Source of the DNA: Sympetrum striolatum
Lineage: Eukaryota > Arthropoda > Insecta > Odonata > Libellulidae
Reading direction: 5' to 3'
Assembly (NCBI GenBank): GCA_947579665.1
Contig: OX388341.1
Coordinates: 682,001-746,000 of the forward strand
Length of the DNA stretch: 64,000 nucleotides
Positions within the stretch are counted from its first letter, which is position 1, and every line of letters starts with the position of its first letter. The notes beneath the pieces are model-generated. The model saw only the letters and a program-made list of their open reading frames with translations, did no database searches and had not been told where the DNA came from. Below, one piece after another: positions 63,046 through 64,000 of the stretch. The translations under genes were made by a program, and so were the position numbers.

Positions 63046-64000
63046 TTGCTGTTAATTGAGATTTAGTAAGCTATTGCTAACAAAAATAAAATTCAATCTC
63101 TTTCGATTCTTTTTTACTTCCTGTCCATCATTAAGTCGAATCATCTGCAATACAAACGAGTCTGTGGTGAAGCTGCGGTGCTTAGAAAGATTAGGAGAGC
63201 CAGGAAGCGGAGGTTGCCTAATTATTTGAGTATTGAATTAAACAATGCGTATTTAGTTTAACTGTAATTGCTGTTAATTGAGAATAAGTTAACTATAGTT
63301 ATCAAAAATAGAATACAATCACTTACGATTCTTTCTCTCTTCCTGTCCATCATTTAGTCGAATCATCTGCAATAAAATGGAGTCTGTGGTGAAGCTGCGG
63401 TGCTTAGAAAGATTTGGAGAGCCAGGAAGCAGAGGATGCCTAATAAATTGAGTATTAAAGTAAACAATGCGTATTCAGTTTAACTGTCATTACTGTTAAT
63501 GGAGATTAAGTTAACTATTGTTATCAAAAATAGAATACAATCACTTACGATTCTTTCTCTCTTCCTGTCCATCATTATGTCCAATCATCTGCAATACAAT
63601 GGAGTCTGTGGTGAAGCTGCGGTGCTTAGAAAGATTTGGAGAGCCAGGAAGCGGAGGATGCCTAATAAATTGAGTATTAAAGTAAACAATGCGTATTCAG
63701 TTTAACTGTCATTACTGTTAATGGAGATTAAGTTAACTATTGTTATCAAAAATAGAATACAATCACTTACGATTCTTTCTCTCTTCCTGTCCATCATTTA
63801 GTCGAATCATCTGCAATAAAATGGAGTCTGTGGTGAAGCTGCGGTGCTTAGAAAGATTTGGAGAGCCAGGAAGCAGAGGATGCCTAATAAATTGAGTATT
63901 AAAGTAAACAATGCGTATTCAGTTTAACTGTCATTACTGTTAATGGAGATTAAGTTAACTATTGTTATCAAAAATAGAATACAATCACTTACGATTCTTT
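63046..64000 (+). repeat. Return to family 2 at right edge
   Basis: A transitional monomer at 63046 (GAGATTTAGTAAGC, TTTTTTACTTCC) equals 41629. It is followed by family 2 monomers equal to 41851, 42073 and 42295. This predicts that sequence beyond the window continues like 42584 onward. Confidence 0.9.
63934..64000 (+). repeat. Partial family 2 monomer at right edge
   Basis: The first 67 bp of a family 2 monomer, starting TTACTGTTAATGGAG, are cut by the window end. It matches the monomer at 42517 at a constant spacing of 21417 bp, so the array continues to the right. Confidence 0.95.

Larger units (their letters stand above)
1..64000 (+). repeat. 222-bp satellite tandem array, entire window
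   Basis: The same roughly 222-bp sequence recurs head to tail from first to last base. Phase was followed using TTGCTGTTA and its variants from 69 to 63934: 301 intervals (232 x 222, 16 x 221, 15 x 223, 9 x 219, 29 x 121 bp) sum exactly to 63865 bp. No inverted monomer, foreign insertion or non-repeat sequence was seen. The size and nested higher-order structure are typical of eukaryotic satellite DNA at centromeres or other heterochromatin; that location is an inference. I do not recognise the satellite family by name and cannot assign a species. Confidence 0.97.
52824..64000 (+). repeat. Large segmental duplication, copy 2 (over 11.1 kb, cut by window)
   Basis: Follows 28035-33740 and then 37148-42583, with only one 3372-bp unit (55193-58564). 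Noticed differences from copy 1 are few: G at 57490 and 59529 where copy 1 has T, and T at 62842 where copy 1 has A at 41425. The family 2 monomers from 63268 match 41851 onward. Confidence 0.9.

Noticed and set aside
614..63705. Dozens of open frames of 60-139 codons on both strands
   Set aside because: All are the same repeat read in phase. They mostly begin at TTG or inside the monomer, are broken by one-base indels and stops in neighbouring copies, and have no adjacent gene signals.
1..64000. CRISPR array
   Set aside because: The unit is 222 bp and wholly repetitive. There are no short repeats separated by unique spacers and no cas genes.
1..64000. Bacterial or TATA-type promoters (TATAAT-like and TATTAAAG-like strings)
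   Set aside because: They recur in monomers as part of AT-rich satellite sequence, without paired elements or downstream genes.
1..64000. Named satellite or species assignment
   Set aside because: I do not recognise the monomer. A database search of the 222-bp consensus would be decisive and could not be run here.

Overview
The whole 64 kb window is one head-to-tail tandem satellite array. I found no gene, RNA gene, transposable element or unique sequence in it. The repeat is a 222-bp monomer of about 36% GC (counted on one representative copy). Taking the conserved TTGCTGTTA near the monomer junction as each start, I followed the phase from base 69 to base 63934. That gives 301 consecutive complete monomers: 232 of 222 bp, 16 of 221, 15 of 223, 9 of 219 and 29 short ones of 121 bp. 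These lengths add up exactly, so no insertion or gap is hidden between monomers. Partial monomers lie at both window ends. All monomers point the same way. An array of this size and structure indicates eukaryotic heterochromatin, possibly centromeric or pericentromeric. The species cannot be placed from this sequence.

There are two main monomer families. Family 1 reads GTCACTGGTGATGCTG and usually has CCTGGCCATC. Family 2 reads GTCTGTGGTGAAGCTG with GATTTGG and CTTCCTGTCC. The left 21 kb mixes family 1, family 2-like and chimeric monomers. Family 2 dominates from about 41.6 to 50.3 kb, 50.85 to 52.8 kb, and 63.0 kb to the end.

Layout: a lead block (1-734); an alternating dimer (735-2505); heterogeneous monomers with a 1.1-kb duplicated segment (2506-8273); mixed monomers with a 444-bp tandem dimer (8274-10930); three related higher-order repeats (HORs) of about 3 kb (10931-21058); a transition (21059-22611); a 5-mer/3-mer HOR (22612-27273); family 1 with short monomers and two tandem 3372-bp units (27274-41628); family 2 (41629-48288); two tandem 2563-bp units crossing the family 2/family 1 boundary (48289-53414); and a second copy of the 28-42.6 kb segment running to the window end (52824-64000). 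The last relation makes the right half a super-repeat with a spacing of 24789 bp, falling to 21417 bp where one 3372-bp unit is absent.

Because 222 is divisible by three, each monomer carries an open frame on both strands. Neighbouring monomers carry frameshifts and stops, and the plus-strand frame lacks an early ATG, so I do not annotate these as genes. The features most worth follow-up are the nested duplications, the invariant 121-bp short monomer, and a TTAAT-N4-ATTAA inverted repeat kept in most monomers while its spacer varies.
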